31,588 nucleotides of DNA from assembly GCA_041584475.1 (NCBI GenBank), contig JBFHDX010000034.1:1-31588 (forward strand), in the 5' to 3' direction. Positions 1 through 8,886 of this stretch are shown here, in pieces. The stretch's first letter is position 1. Every line of letters starts with the position of its first letter. The position numbers and the translations under genes were made by a program. This DNA comes from JBFHDX01 sp041584475. Lineage in GTDB: Bacteria; Pseudomonadota; Alphaproteobacteria; UBA8366; JADFVY01. The notes under the pieces were generated by a model. It made no database searches. It saw only the letters and a program-made list of their open reading frames with translations, and was not told the DNA's origin.

Positions 1-127
1 AGATGTTCTGCAGCTCGCTACCCAGCAGCTGCAGCGCAACGATCGCGGCAACCGACACAAGCGCGGCAACCAGGCCGTACTCAATCATGGTTGCGCCCGA
101 TTCGTCCTTCAGAAAAGCCTTAAGCAT
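1..127 (-). CDS. Flp-type pilin, N-terminal part (cut by window edge)
   Basis: Only the first 42 codons are inside the window; the gene runs off the left edge on the minus strand. The reading frame starts MLKAFLKDESGATMIEYGL and continues into a hydrophobic helix rich in Ala and Val. This is the Flp/Fap prepilin pattern: a short charged leader, a processing site G11/A12, Glu16-Tyr17 five and six residues after it, then the hydrophobic assembly helix. Such pilins are cleaved by TadV/CpaA-type prepilin peptidase and polymerised by the Tad machinery. A strong ribosome binding site (AAAGGAG) lies 8 bases before the ATG at 127. Other tad genes, if present, lie outside the window. The short frame was found by reading the strand directly. 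Confidence 0.85.
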   Translation of the reverse strand, partial: MLKAFLKDESGATMIEYGLVAALVSVAAIVALQLLGSELQNI

Positions 128-502
128 TACGAATACTCCTTTATCGAGGAACTGCCTCGCAAATAGTTTTACGCCTCTCGCACCTGCGCCGGAATTCGGC
201 GCCGAACGCACTCAAGCGTGCGAACAATATGACACGACCCACAGCAAACCTCATGACCCAAGCGGGCTAGAGGCCAATATATCGCCTAAGAAACAATTCA
301 AATTGATCACAACACATGGCTCATATGAGTCAAATATTCAGCCTCGATTTTGAGAAAGCCGCGTGATTCCGCGATCGCTGCAATTCACGTTTATTTCTCG
401 ATATCCAAGAAAGGACGATCGCCTGGCTGACATTTACCGCACCCGTCTTCAAACACGGCCAAACCAAACCAGCAGCCATTCGCGCGCCGCCACGCGTGGC
501 AT
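128..502. promoter_or_regulatory. Long non-coding gap upstream of the pilin gene, AT-rich core
   Basis: This 375-base stretch separates the stop of the LuxR-type sensor gene from the pilin start, and I see no convincing gene in it. Roughly 240-420 is clearly more AT-rich than the surroundings. It holds a perfect 10-base palindrome CTCATATGAG (320-329) and an inverted repeat CAATT-CA-AATTG near 294-305. A TATATT element on the minus strand (280-285) could be a -10 box for the pilin, but no good -35 box sits at the right distance. It is most likely the pilin promoter and operator region; the binding protein is unknown. Confidence 0.4.
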
Positions 503-2407
503 TCAGGTTCCCGAGAGCCGCATCGCCGGTTCCGCGTCGTCGAGGTCGAAGCCCTGCTCGGAGACGAAGGCAGCACTCGAGAGGACGAGCGAGATCAGCT
601 CGGACTGGCGCCCCGTATTGGTCTTGCTGAAGATCTGCTTCAGCTGATTGCGCACGGTATTGAGGCTGACGCCAAGCTCCTCGGCAACTTCCTGCGGCCG
701 CCGCCCCTTGACCAGCTCGACGACGACCCGCGCTTCGGCGGGGGTCAGCCCGAACAGCTTCGCCAGCACCTCGGGCGGAACCGACTGGCGCACCTCAAGA
801 TCTCGGATGAAAATTGCGGCAACGGAGGTGTTCTCTCCCGACCGGTTGAGCTGCAAGGGCGCCACCATGATGGAGAGCGGGCGGACATCGCGACCGCGAT
901 CGATCGTCATGACTGCCCAGTTCGGCTCGTCGCCGTCGCCGTCGCCCGAACAGATGCGCTCGACGAGCGCCTGCAAATGCTCCGCTTCCGCCCTGCTGGC
1001 CACTGTTACTCGACCGTTCGCCAACGCCATGCCGTCCTTAGAATCGAGGATCCGCGCGGCGCTACGATTCGCCTGCAGCAGGCGACAGTTGCTGCCGACC
1101 AGCATCATGCCGGTCGACAGGAGATTCAGCGTCTCTTCCGCCTGTCGGCTCTCCGTGACGTCGCGCATGATTGCGATCGCGATCGCGCGGGATTGGTAGG
1201 TAATGTGCGAGATCGCCGCATCGAGCAGAAACCGACTGCCATCCCGACGAACGCCAACAAAGTCACGATATTCGGTTTCACCCGTCCTGCGGTCGGCACG
1301 CAGTGACTCGGCAGCGTCAGAATTGGTGTCGGCGAGCAGCGATTCGGCGGGCTCGCCCAGCATCGACTCGGGGTCGCGGTCGAAGATCCGTGCGGCAGCC
1401 GCGTTGACCGAGAGAATCAGGCCCGACTCGTCGAAACCGACTATTCCGTCGGCGACGCCGTCGAGAATCGCCTGCAATTTGTTCTCGCTGTGCTCCAGGG
1501 CCTCGCCGCTCTCCGCAAGGGCCATCGCGCCACGGCGGATTTCCCGTGCCGTTTCACCCGCAGTCTTGATGAACGAGGTGAGCAACAGTCCCGCGACGAG
1601 CGTGGCGAGCACGATCGGAAGCAGGATGTAGGTGCGCAGTTCCTGACCCGGTTGCGCGGGATCCCAGCTTATCGCCCCGACGGTCTGGCCGCTGGTCGTC
1701 TCGAGAAAGATACTCGAAGGCTTCGATACCTCGTCGGCGGCGACGAAATGGAGCCCCGACAGCAGGAAATCCTGACCCAGCCTACCCAGCATCGACTCGT
1801 TGATCGGCTGGATCAGGAGAAGCACGTGCGGTGCGTCGCCGCCCGGCACCGTACCCGCCAGTTCCGGCGGCGCAACGATGCTCGCGGCGGCAACGTAGGC
1901 GTGACCGTCGATATTCACGAAGCCGGCACGCATGTCGGGCGGCGTCGGCGAAAGGCGCCGCGCCGTCTGGACCAAACCGCGTGCATCGTCGGGCAACGCC
2001 AATTCTCGATCGCCGGCGAGTGAATAGACGATACGGTCGGAGCCATCGAGCAGGAGTGGACGGGCCCGTCCGAAGGGATTGGAGATATTGCTGAAGCGAC
2101 GCTCCGCCCACGTCGTGTCGAGTGTCAGGACGAGCTTTTCGAAGGCCTGCTGGGACCGCGCGAGGCCGATCGCGAGCCGACCCAGATCACGACCGACGAC
2201 ATCGAACGCCCCCTTTGCGATTTGTTGCGAACGAGCAATCTCGCCGAGATCCTGTAGCCGCGTCCCGGAGACCAGGATCGAGATGATGACGCCGACACAG
2301 ATCACCAGGATAGCGACGACTGGCGCTATCAATGCTTGCAGCGTCAATGAGTTAGGCCGCAACTCGTCTTGCAGATTCGACAAGAAACCTTCCTCAACCC
2401 GGCGCAT
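503..2407 (-). CDS. Membrane-bound PAS-domain sensor with LuxR-type DNA-binding output
   Basis: A one-component sensor/regulator of about 634 residues. In order: a transmembrane helix (about 24-48), a large extracytoplasmic sensing region resembling CHASE-type domains (about 50-255), a second transmembrane helix (about 260-280), a PAS domain (about 309-420, with the typical ILDGVADGIVGFDESG start), a second PAS-like segment (about 425-545) and a C-terminal LuxR/GerE helix-turn-helix (about 560-610, LTPAEARVV and GVSLNTVRNQL). There is no kinase or receiver domain, so DNA binding must be controlled directly by the membrane sensor. The start is uncertain: GTG at 2479, ATG at 2407, and TTG at 2383 behind a good GAGGAAGG site are all possible. 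It lies upstream of the Flp pilin gene on the same strand, so control of pilus genes is possible but only inferred. Confidence 0.75.
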   Translation of the reverse strand: MRRVEEGFLSNLQDELRPNSLTLQALIAPVVAILVICVGVIISILVSGTRLQDLGEIARSQQIAKGAFDVVGRDLGRLAIGLARSQQAFEKLVLTLDTTWAERRFSNISNPFGRARPLLLDGSDRIVYSLAGDRELALPDDARGLVQTARRLSPTPPDMRAGFVNIDGHAYVAAASIVAPPELAGTVPGGDAPHVLLLIQPINESMLGRLGQDFLLSGLHFVAADEVSKPSSIFLETTSGQTVGAISWDPAQPGQELRTYILLPIVLATLVAGLLLTSFIKTAGETAREIRRGAMALAESGEALEHSENKLQAILDGVADGIVGFDESGLILSVNAAAARIFDRDPESMLGEPAESLLADTNSDAAESLRADRRTGETEYRDFVGVRRDGSRFLLDAAISHITYQSRAIAIAIMRDVTESRQAEETLNLLSTGMMLVGSNCRLLQANRSAARILDSKDGMALANGRVTVASRAEAEHLQALVERICSGDGDGDEPNWAVMTIDRGRDVRPLSIMVAPLQLNRSGENTSVAAIFIRDLEVRQSVPPEVLAKLFGLTPAEARVVVELVKGRRPQEVAEELGVSLNTVRNQLKQIFSKTNTGRQSELISLVLSSAAFVSEQGFDLDDAEPAMRLSGT

Positions 2408-2553
2408 GCGAGGAGCTAATGTTTGTGCCGGACGGTCTCCACGAATTTCGGTCGCGACCCGGGTCCGGCGGTACCGCACAGGCAGCGCAGCTATGCCAAC
2501 GGACTATCGGGCAAAATGGTATAGAATTGGTTTCCAGCGCAGTTGGCCGCCAG

Positions 2554-4269
2554 TCACCGAAGACTGGCATGGGGCAGGCTCCATCCGTATCCAGCCGCAC
2601 GCAGGGCGGTGCAGCTGCCGGGGTAGTCACCGGTACAGCCGCCGGCCCTGACGCGATATATGGCAAAAAACGAACCCGAGGCGACGGGCTGCAGGAGCGC
2701 AGGCACCGGATTAGAGGGCGCGTCGGCAAACAACACGACCACGTAATCGAACCGATCCTGCCACATATAGCCGTATTGGCGCTGGTCGCCGACCTGATCG
2801 TCACCATCGAACCAGTCGAACACGGCCGGATCGGCCCAGGCACGCAGTCCACCTACGCTGACCGGCCAGCCGACCGGGGTGTCGATTTCGGCGAGGTGCG
2901 GTGCGGCCGCGACGGGTTGCTTGGCGGGGTCGGTAAACAGGGTCGGCAGGAAGACGCTGCGGTCAACGACCGAATAGTTCGTCAAATGGAAGTAGACATC
3001 CCGGAACGATCCCGGCGCGCCGTATACGGGCAGCAACCGGTCCTGAGCCTGCATGATGATCGCACCCGGCTCGATGACGCGTGCGGCCTCTCGGTACTCG
3101 CGGATCTGGTCGTCATAGACCCGCCAATGGTCGCTGATCTGATAGAGCCGCACAGCGAGCAACGTCAGCCCCACGAGAGCAAGCGCACGGGCGGCTGGCA
3201 CAGGCCCTTCGAAGCGCATCGCGGCGACAGCGACGAATGCCAGGACCACCCAGAGGCGGACGTCGAGGCCCCAGACCCCACCAAATCGACCGTAAACCCA
3301 GAACGGCACGACGAGTGCCAGCAACGTCAGGCCGACAAGCGGAAATAACATCGCTGGATGCGGCCGCAACCAGCGGCGCGCGACTCCGGCGACCACGGCG
3401 AAGAGAACGACCAATCCGATGAACGCATCGGCAGGTGACATGTCCGTGAGAACGGGTGACCACAGGCCCCGCAATCGGGTGACGGCGCCGCCCCAGTCCA
3501 TCTCGGGCTGCGCAACCGCTGGCGGCAGGGCGACGAGATAGAGTATGGCCGCCGGGACGAACTGTGCCGCAGCAAGGCCCCACTCAGGCGCGCAGCGCCT
3601 CCATTGCCGCCAGCGGCCGCGCAGTCGACCGACCTCCCACGTAGCGACGAGCACGCCATAGATCGCGAGCGCAAAGAGGTGCACGAAGAACATCGTCAGG
3701 CACGCGACACCGAAAAACAGCGCGCGCCACCGGCCTGCCCGGTCCGCGGTCGCAAGCCAGCCCGCGAACATCCAGAGCGCGAGGCCGGCACCGAACAGGA
3801 AATTGAAAAATCCCCAAATGAGGACGTGATTGTAGATGAACAGAAAGATGGCCGCTGGCCAGAGGCCGACCCGCCCATACAGAACTCGATGCAGTACCAA
3901 GACGCCGCTGATCGTTGTCAGGACCGTCAGGACGGTGAACCAGCGCCCCAGTTCGAGCGGCGAAACGACGCGGGCAAGCGGCGTGAGCAGTACGTCGACC
4001 GCCAGATTCGGCTGCATCGCCCAGTTCACACGGTAATGTTGCGCGAGGGCCGGATTCGTGTCGATCTGCGCGAGGATATGGATACGCGCCATGTGATTGG
4101 GCAGATTGGCGAGCGGCACGACATCGACGCTCAGGATCGGCAGCAGCACCGCAATCGTAAGCGCAGCGTACGCGGCCGCCACCGTCCAGCCGCCGATGGC
4201 GATTCGTTCCAGCGCGAGAATACGTGCCGCCGGTCCGGTGATGGCCGCTTGTGCGCTTTCGAGTGACAA
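2554..4269 (-). CDS. Large multi-pass membrane protein, unknown function (GT-C-like)
   Basis: 571 residues with about ten hydrophobic helices in the first 380 residues and a less hydrophobic C-terminal region of about 180 residues. After the first helix comes a loop with LANLPNHMARIHI, followed by long aromatic-rich helices. This shape, with a loop His/Arg after helix 1 and a C-terminal extracytoplasmic domain, resembles GT-C membrane glycosyltransferases, but no family-defining motif is firm. The start codon appears to be TTG, since no ATG or GTG lies in frame near it. It follows the small lipoprotein gene by about 100 bases and may share its transcript. No link to denitrification is visible. 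Confidence 0.6.
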   Translation of the reverse strand: MSLESAQAAITGPAARILALERIAIGGWTVAAAYAALTIAVLLPILSVDVVPLANLPNHMARIHILAQIDTNPALAQHYRVNWAMQPNLAVDVLLTPLARVVSPLELGRWFTVLTVLTTISGVLVLHRVLYGRVGLWPAAIFLFIYNHVLIWGFFNFLFGAGLALWMFAGWLATADRAGRWRALFFGVACLTMFFVHLFALAIYGVLVATWEVGRLRGRWRQWRRCAPEWGLAAAQFVPAAILYLVALPPAVAQPEMDWGGAVTRLRGLWSPVLTDMSPADAFIGLVVLFAVVAGVARRWLRPHPAMLFPLVGLTLLALVVPFWVYGRFGGVWGLDVRLWVVLAFVAVAAMRFEGPVPAARALALVGLTLLAVRLYQISDHWRVYDDQIREYREAARVIEPGAIIMQAQDRLLPVYGAPGSFRDVYFHLTNYSVVDRSVFLPTLFTDPAKQPVAAAPHLAEIDTPVGWPVSVGGLRAWADPAVFDWFDGDDQVGDQRQYGYMWQDRFDYVVVLFADAPSNPVPALLQPVASGSFFAIYRVRAGGCTGDYPGSCTALRAAGYGWSLPHASLR

Positions 4270-4372
4270 GGTCCGGATCCCGCTTCGTCGCCCGCATCGG
4301 ACATACAGATCGCAACGGGATACAGGTTCTTACTTAAGTCGCGGTTAACTGGCAGCAGGCGAAATCGACCGC

Positions 4373-4528
4373 TCAGTAGCCGCCGCTGCCCCCGCCGCCA
4401 TCGCCGCTTTCACGCGGTTGACGCGGCTCGCTATATTGGCTTCCGGCGCCATGCCGACAGCCGGCAACCAGCGCGGCGACGGCCAGCAGGATGAACGCGC
4501 GCCTGAGCAAGAGTCTCCTTCGGAACAT
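4373..4528 (-). CDS. Small lipoprotein of 51 residues, unknown function
   Basis: A short frame on the minus strand starting ATG at 4528, with GGAGG 8 bases upstream. The product begins MFRRRLLLRRAFILLAVAA and has a lipobox (LVAG then Cys24), so it should be exported, lipid-modified and cut to a mature peptide of 28 residues. The mature part is hydrophilic, Gly-rich at the end (GDGGGGSGGY) and has no recognisable domain. It is of entericidin-like size but lacks a clear match. It sits between nirN and the multi-pass membrane protein. The good ribosome site and complete lipobox argue that it is a real gene. Confidence 0.6.
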   Translation of the reverse strand: MFRRRLLLRRAFILLAVAALVAGCRHGAGSQYSEPRQPRESGDGGGGSGGY

Positions 4529-4668
4529 CGTGCATACCTCCCATGCGGGAACACCCCGTTTACGGTAACTGTTACATCAGCGGGAGCCCGCATATTCCAG
4601 CCGACACCATAACGTGATCGCGCCAGATGCCGAAACGACGAGGGCGGCAGACAAAACGCACGGGCCGG

Positions 4669-6237
4669 TCAGTGGCTGGTGCCCTCGGACCGCCTGATCT
4701 TGTTCCACACGTTGTATTTGCCTACCGGCTTCACCAACGGAACGCGGGTTATCTCCTGCAGCGTGTCGGCGTCGTAGACGACGATCGCGCCGTCCGTGTC
4801 CCAGATACTGAGCAACGCATAGCGGCCGTCGCGCGTGAATTCGACGTGGGCCGCCGTCTTGCCGGGGGCGGGTCGCAGCGTCGCGACGATCTCGAGGCTG
4901 CGCTTGTCGATGACGTGCACGGCGTCGCGGTGCGGGCCGAAAAACACATCGACCCATGCGTAGCGGCTGTTCTCGTGGCTGCGCATGAAAAAGCCCGGTC
5001 CGAGCGTGTCGATCGTCCTGACGAGACTCCATGTCTTCATGTCGACGACGCTGACCTTGCCCTCCTTCAGATGCGGCGTAGCCAGCACGCGGCGACCCTC
5101 GAAATCGAACGTAATACCCGAGCCGAGATGCGGCAGTCCGGGCAGCGGCACGTCGGCGATCTCGCGACCGACATCCATGTGCACGACAACCGCCCGTTCG
5201 CCGTCGCGGGCAGAGCCGAAAACGTGACGGTACGACTGGTCGAAGAAGAAATCGTCGAGCGGTTGCGAGAGCTCGATCCGGCGAATGGCGAAGCGATCAG
5301 CCTTTGTGCCCTCCTCGTGGCCCTTCTCGAAACTGTGCACGAACCCCGCAAAGCGCGCTGGCGGACGATCCTCGTAGGAAACCTCCCACATCTCCGGCAC
5401 ATCCTTCAGTGCGACGATGAAGCTGTTGCGCGGTTCGGCGGTGTAGACCGCACTCACCCGCGAGGTCGTGCCCCGCAGACCCCGGGCCGGCAGGGTTGCG
5501 AGCGGCGAGAGGTCTGCCGCGTCGAGGATGACGACGTTGTGCGGCAGGTAGTTGGCGACCGCGATGGCCCGACCGTCGCCCGAAACGGCGATGTTTCTCG
5601 TGTTGATGCCGGCGCGCACCTCCGCCACGAGTTGCAGGCTGTAGAGATCGTACTTGGCGATCCAACCGTCGCGCGAGGCAAGAAAGGTGAACCGGCCGTC
5701 GGGCGTGAATTTCGCGCCGCCATGCAGGGCAAACCGGCTGGGAAATCTCGCCAGGCCTTCGAATCTGTGGCCGTCCAGAATCGTGACGTGATGGTCGCCG
5801 CCCTCGACGACCACGAAGAGGTTGAGGGGATCGGCACTGTGTATCGGCTCGTTCGGCAGCGATGCCGCATCGACGTGCTGAATCCGACTTTGCGCGATCT
5901 CCGTCATGCCCCATTCCGGCACCATGGGCAACGGCGTGTAAATCAGGGTCACCAAAGCGTCGATCTGTTCGGCTGTCAGCGTGTCGGCGAATCCCGGCAT
6001 CTGCGTGATCGCGCGGCCTTCGGCGATGACCTGCCGCGCCGCCGGCTCGCGGAGTCGCGCGAGGCTCTCCGGCAGCAGCGCCGGCCCCATGCCGCCGAGG
6101 CGTTCCCCACCATGGCAGGCCGCACAATTCTCCCGGTAGAGGGTCTCGGCACTAGGCTCACTAGGCTCAGCCAGCGCACCAGAGGCGAGACCGGCGATGA
6201 CGACCGCAGCCGGACTAACGCGCGACCACGGAATCAT
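4669..6237 (-). CDS. nirN: NirN: cytochrome c / d1-type protein, dihydro-heme d1 dehydrogenase
   Basis: A periplasmic NirS relative that in Pseudomonas aeruginosa carries out the last heme d1 step, oxidising the propionate side chain to acrylate before d1 goes to NirS. The protein (522 residues) has a signal peptide (MIPWSRVSPAAVVIAGLAS, cut near ALA-EP), a single c-type heme site CAACH and a d1-type beta-propeller with repeats such as SRDGWIAKYDL and FTRDGRYALLSIWD. A His in the LHGGAKFTPDGRF stretch sits where the d1 ligand is found in NirS. ATG 6237 is chosen because it is followed at once by the signal peptide and preceded by GAGGCA; an upstream in-frame start at 6288 would add 17 residues before the signal. 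It overlaps the end of nirJ by 23 bases and is last in the operon. Confidence 0.9.
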   Translation of the reverse strand: MIPWSRVSPAAVVIAGLASGALAEPSEPSAETLYRENCAACHGGERLGGMGPALLPESLARLREPAARQVIAEGRAITQMPGFADTLTAEQIDALVTLIYTPLPMVPEWGMTEIAQSRIQHVDAASLPNEPIHSADPLNLFVVVEGGDHHVTILDGHRFEGLARFPSRFALHGGAKFTPDGRFTFLASRDGWIAKYDLYSLQLVAEVRAGINTRNIAVSGDGRAIAVANYLPHNVVILDAADLSPLATLPARGLRGTTSRVSAVYTAEPRNSFIVALKDVPEMWEVSYEDRPPARFAGFVHSFEKGHEEGTKADRFAIRRIELSQPLDDFFFDQSYRHVFGSARDGERAVVVHMDVGREIADVPLPGLPHLGSGITFDFEGRRVLATPHLKEGKVSVVDMKTWSLVRTIDTLGPGFFMRSHENSRYAWVDVFFGPHRDAVHVIDKRSLEIVATLRPAPGKTAAHVEFTRDGRYALLSIWDTDGAIVVYDADTLQEITRVPLVKPVGKYNVWNKIRRSEGTSH

Positions 6238-7417
6238 GACGGGTGCCTCGATAGGGCCGGTTGACGACGCGGGAATTCTTGGTGACACCGATCTCCCGGT
6301 CGCTGAGGTAGCAGGCCGGGTCCGCCTGCCAGGGGTCGCCGGTAAGACGATGCGCGCGAACGCGGGTGTTGCCGCCGCAGATCGCGAAGGACCGACACCG
6401 GCCGCAACGGCCCTTGACGGTTCGCGGCTTCGCCTTCAGGCCGGCCATGATCGGATCGGACGTGTCGTTCCAGATTTCTGAGAACGGCCGCTCCCTGACG
6501 TTACCGAGATCATGGTGCCACCACATAGTGTCCGGATGCACGGTCCCGAGATTATCGATATTGGCGACATTGACCCCCGAGGAATTGCCGCCCCAGGCCT
6601 CGAGCTTCGCCCGGATGTGGTCCGCGCAGTGCGGGAAATGGCGCTCGACCCACATCAGGAAGTAGACGCCGTCGGCATCGTTGTTACCGGTGACAAATTC
6701 CTTTTGCGCGCCGCGAGCGACGGACGTCCAGGCGCGCTCGAACACCAGATCCATGGCGCGTCGCGTCGTCTGGTGAAACGCGTCGTCCTCGCGGTAGCGA
6801 TTGCCCCGCCCGGCGTAGACGAGATGGGAGAGGTAGAACTTGTCGATGTCCTCGTCTTCGACGAGGTTGAGGAGCTCCACCAACGACCCGACATTGCGTT
6901 CGGTCATGGTGAACCGAACGCCGATCTTCACGCCACGGTCGCGGCACCGGCGGATGCCGCCAAGCGCCTCGTCGTACGCCCCCTGCCTGCGCCGGAACGC
7001 GTCGTGCACGCCGCCGATCCCGTCGAGGCTTATGCCGACATAGTCGTAGCCGATCCCGGCGATGCGGTCGGCGATGCGATCGTCGATCAGCGTGCCGTTG
7101 CTCGAGAGCCCGACATAGAAACCCATCTGCTTCGCGCGACGCGATATCTCGAATATGTCCGGACGCAGGAGCGGCTCGCCGCCCGAGAGAATCAAAACGG
7201 GCACGCGAAACCGCTTCAGGTCGTCCATCACCGAGAAGATTTCGGCGGTCGTGAGTTCGCCGGGAAAGTCGGTGTCCGCCGACAACGAGTAGCAGTGTCT
7301 GCAGTTCAGGTTGCAGCGCCGCACAAGGTTCCAGATCACGACCGGTCCGGGCGGGCTGGCGTGGCGCACCGGCGTCGGGGTGACGATCTCCTGCATGAAC
7401 TGGCTCAAGCGGAACAT
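6215..7417 (-). CDS. nirJ: NirJ: radical SAM enzyme of heme d1 synthesis
   Basis: A cytoplasmic radical SAM protein of 400 residues that replaces the two propionates of 12,18-didecarboxysiroheme with the oxo groups of heme d1. The [4Fe-4S]/SAM motif CNLNCRHC is at Cys35, Cys39 and Cys42. The SAM-binding GGEPLL follows, and a Cys-rich SPASM-type C-terminal region (CGRCRSFAICGGN and a later Cys) should bind a second cluster. ATG 7417 is used because it has AGGAGA 8 bases upstream; a frame extending further upstream has no family resemblance. It lies between nirH and nirN, the usual position. Confidence 0.93.
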   Translation of the reverse strand: MFRLSQFMQEIVTPTPVRHASPPGPVVIWNLVRRCNLNCRHCYSLSADTDFPGELTTAEIFSVMDDLKRFRVPVLILSGGEPLLRPDIFEISRRAKQMGFYVGLSSNGTLIDDRIADRIAGIGYDYVGISLDGIGGVHDAFRRRQGAYDEALGGIRRCRDRGVKIGVRFTMTERNVGSLVELLNLVEDEDIDKFYLSHLVYAGRGNRYREDDAFHQTTRRAMDLVFERAWTSVARGAQKEFVTGNNDADGVYFLMWVERHFPHCADHIRAKLEAWGGNSSGVNVANIDNLGTVHPDTMWWHHDLGNVRERPFSEIWNDTSDPIMAGLKAKPRTVKGRCGRCRSFAICGGNTRVRAHRLTGDPWQADPACYLSDREIGVTKNSRVVNRPYRGTRHDSVVAR

Positions 7418-7427
7418 TGTCGGTCTC

Positions 7428-7937
7428 CTACTGCGTGAGCCGCAAACCGGTCTTCTTGAGAATGCGCGAGCTGTACAGCACCTCGTGTCCTCGGTCCCGG
7501 TCGCGCAGCAGCGCGGCAATAGCCATTACCTCATCCTCGACCTGCTCGCGACTGCGCCCATGCACCATCGCGAACAGATTGTAGGGCCAGGTCGGCGGGT
7601 GCCGCGGCCGCCGGTAACAATGCGAAACGCAGTCGAGCGACCCGATGATTCGCCCGACCTCATCGACATGTTCGTCCGGAATATCCCAGACGGACATGCC
7701 GTTGGCGCTCCAGCCGAGCGCGTAGTGGTTCGGTACCGCGCCGATGCGCCTGACCGCGCCGCTCTCGATCATGCGCACGAGGCGCCGCATGACCTCCGCA
7801 GGAGTGAGCCCCAGCTGCTCCGCCAGACGGTGATAGGGCCGGGGCGTGAGTGGCAGGCCCGCCTGGGTGGCGGCAACGATGCAACGGTCGATGGCGTCCA
7901 GACCTTGCTGTGTCGTGAGATTGCGCGCCTCGCTCAT
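7428..7937 (-). CDS. nirH: NirH: siroheme decarboxylase subunit
   Basis: 169 residues; one of four related proteins (NirD, L, G, H) that decarboxylate siroheme at C12 and C18 on the way to heme d1. The fold looks like an Lrp/AsnC regulator: an N-terminal helix-turn-helix-like part (LAEQLGLTPAEVMRRL) and a C-terminal ferredoxin-like part. The CYRRPR and WPYNLFAMVHGR segments are typical of the decarboxylases and not of Lrp. The C-terminal end RILKKTGLRL matches my recollection of NirH. Its ATG overlaps the stop of nirG (ATGA), which suggests translational coupling. Confidence 0.9.
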   Translation of the reverse strand: MSEARNLTTQQGLDAIDRCIVAATQAGLPLTPRPYHRLAEQLGLTPAEVMRRLVRMIESGAVRRIGAVPNHYALGWSANGMSVWDIPDEHVDEVGRIIGSLDCVSHCYRRPRHPPTWPYNLFAMVHGRSREQVEDEVMAIAALLRDRDRGHEVLYSSRILKKTGLRLTQ

Positions 7938-8377
7938 GCCGGCAACCTCAATTCGAGGAAATACTCCTGCTCTTTCGGCAAATCGAGCACCTCCAATCCG
8001 GTTGCGGCGCCAATCTCCTGCAATACCGCAGCAATGCGCTGTGGCCTGTCCGAGGCGACGACGAACCACATGTTAAGGCGATGCTCGCGCTGGTAGTTGT
8101 GGGCGACTTCGGGATAGGCATTGACGATCGCCGCGACCTCGTCGAACCGATCGGCCGGCACCGCCATCGCGGCCAGCGTGATGGCGCCGCCGAGCTGGAC
8201 GGCGTCGTACAATGGGCCGAAACGGGTCAGCGTACCCTGTTCCAACAGCCTTGCGAGACGCATGATCACCTCGGCGCCGCTGATGCCCAGCTGCTCGCCG
8301 ACGCGCGCGTAGGGTTCGGCCTCGATCGGAAAGCCTCCGTGCAACAGGTTGACGAGTTCCCGGTCGCGGGCGTCCAT
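7934..8377 (-). CDS. nirG: NirG: siroheme decarboxylase subunit
   Basis: 147 residues of the same siroheme decarboxylase family, of the shorter NirD/NirG type. It shows the AsnC-like N-terminal helix-turn-helix (VGEQLGISGAEVIMRLARL), then the HNYQREHRLNMWFVVA stretch in which the His residues are thought to contact the tetrapyrrole, and ends in LELRLPA. It probably works with NirH as a heterodimer. A GTG (8380) directly precedes the ATG and overlaps the nirL stop, so translation of the two genes is coupled. Assignment as NirG rather than NirD rests on gene order and its pairing with NirH. Confidence 0.87.
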   Translation of the reverse strand: MDARDRELVNLLHGGFPIEAEPYARVGEQLGISGAEVIMRLARLLEQGTLTRFGPLYDAVQLGGAITLAAMAVPADRFDEVAAIVNAYPEVAHNYQREHRLNMWFVVASDRPQRIAAVLQEIGAATGLEVLDLPKEQEYFLELRLPA

Positions 8378-8886
8378 CACCGCTCCGCCTCCCCGGACGC
8401 CGTCGGCGACGGCGCATAGCGCGCGCCGCGCTGCTTGAAACGGCGCGAGCTGAACAGGATCGCACGCGGGTAGCGTTCCGCCCGCGCCGCGCGGGCAGCG
8501 TCGTCCACCAGCTGCTTCACCGTCGTGCGATCGCGGCCGTGGATCATGCAGAACAGGTTGTAGGGCCAGTCAGGCAGTCGCCGCGGCCGCCGATAGCACA
8601 GCGTGACGAACGACAGTGCCGCCATTCGACCGCCGATCTCCCGAACGGCGCCGTCCGGCACGTCCCAGACGGCCATCGCATTGGCGCGATATCCGAGATC
8701 GCGATGCGACAGCACGACGCCGAAGCGACGAATGATACCGCGCTCGATCAGCCGACGGATGGCCTCGATCACCTCCAACTCGCCAATGCCGAGCCGACGC
8801 CCGACGGCCGCGTACGGTTGCGGCTCCAGCGGCAGGCCGTCCTGGATCTCGGCGATGAGTCGCAGTTCGTTCGTGCTCACGTCCAT
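8377..8886 (-). CDS. nirL: NirL: siroheme decarboxylase subunit
   Basis: 169 residues, of the longer NirL/NirH type of siroheme decarboxylase: helix-turn-helix-like N-terminus (VGRRLGIGELEVIEAI), CYRRPRRLPDWPYNLF and MIHGRDR segments shared with the NirH of this operon, and a basic C-terminal tail. It should pair with NirD; in some pseudomonads the two are fused. The frame has an ATG at 8886 that overlaps the end of nirD by 10 bases, and a GTG at 8880 that forms a GTGA overlap with the nirD stop; either could be the start. The stop overlaps the nirG start. Confidence 0.87.
   Translation of the reverse strand: MDVSTNELRLIAEIQDGLPLEPQPYAAVGRRLGIGELEVIEAIRRLIERGIIRRFGVVLSHRDLGYRANAMAVWDVPDGAVREIGGRMAALSFVTLCYRRPRRLPDWPYNLFCMIHGRDRTTVKQLVDDAARAARAERYPRAILFSSRRFKQRGARYAPSPTASGEAER

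Noticed and set aside
4627..6264. 545-codon open frame on the plus strand
   Set aside because: It is antisense to nirN, which has a signal peptide, heme motif and propeller; the plus-strand product is shadow-like.
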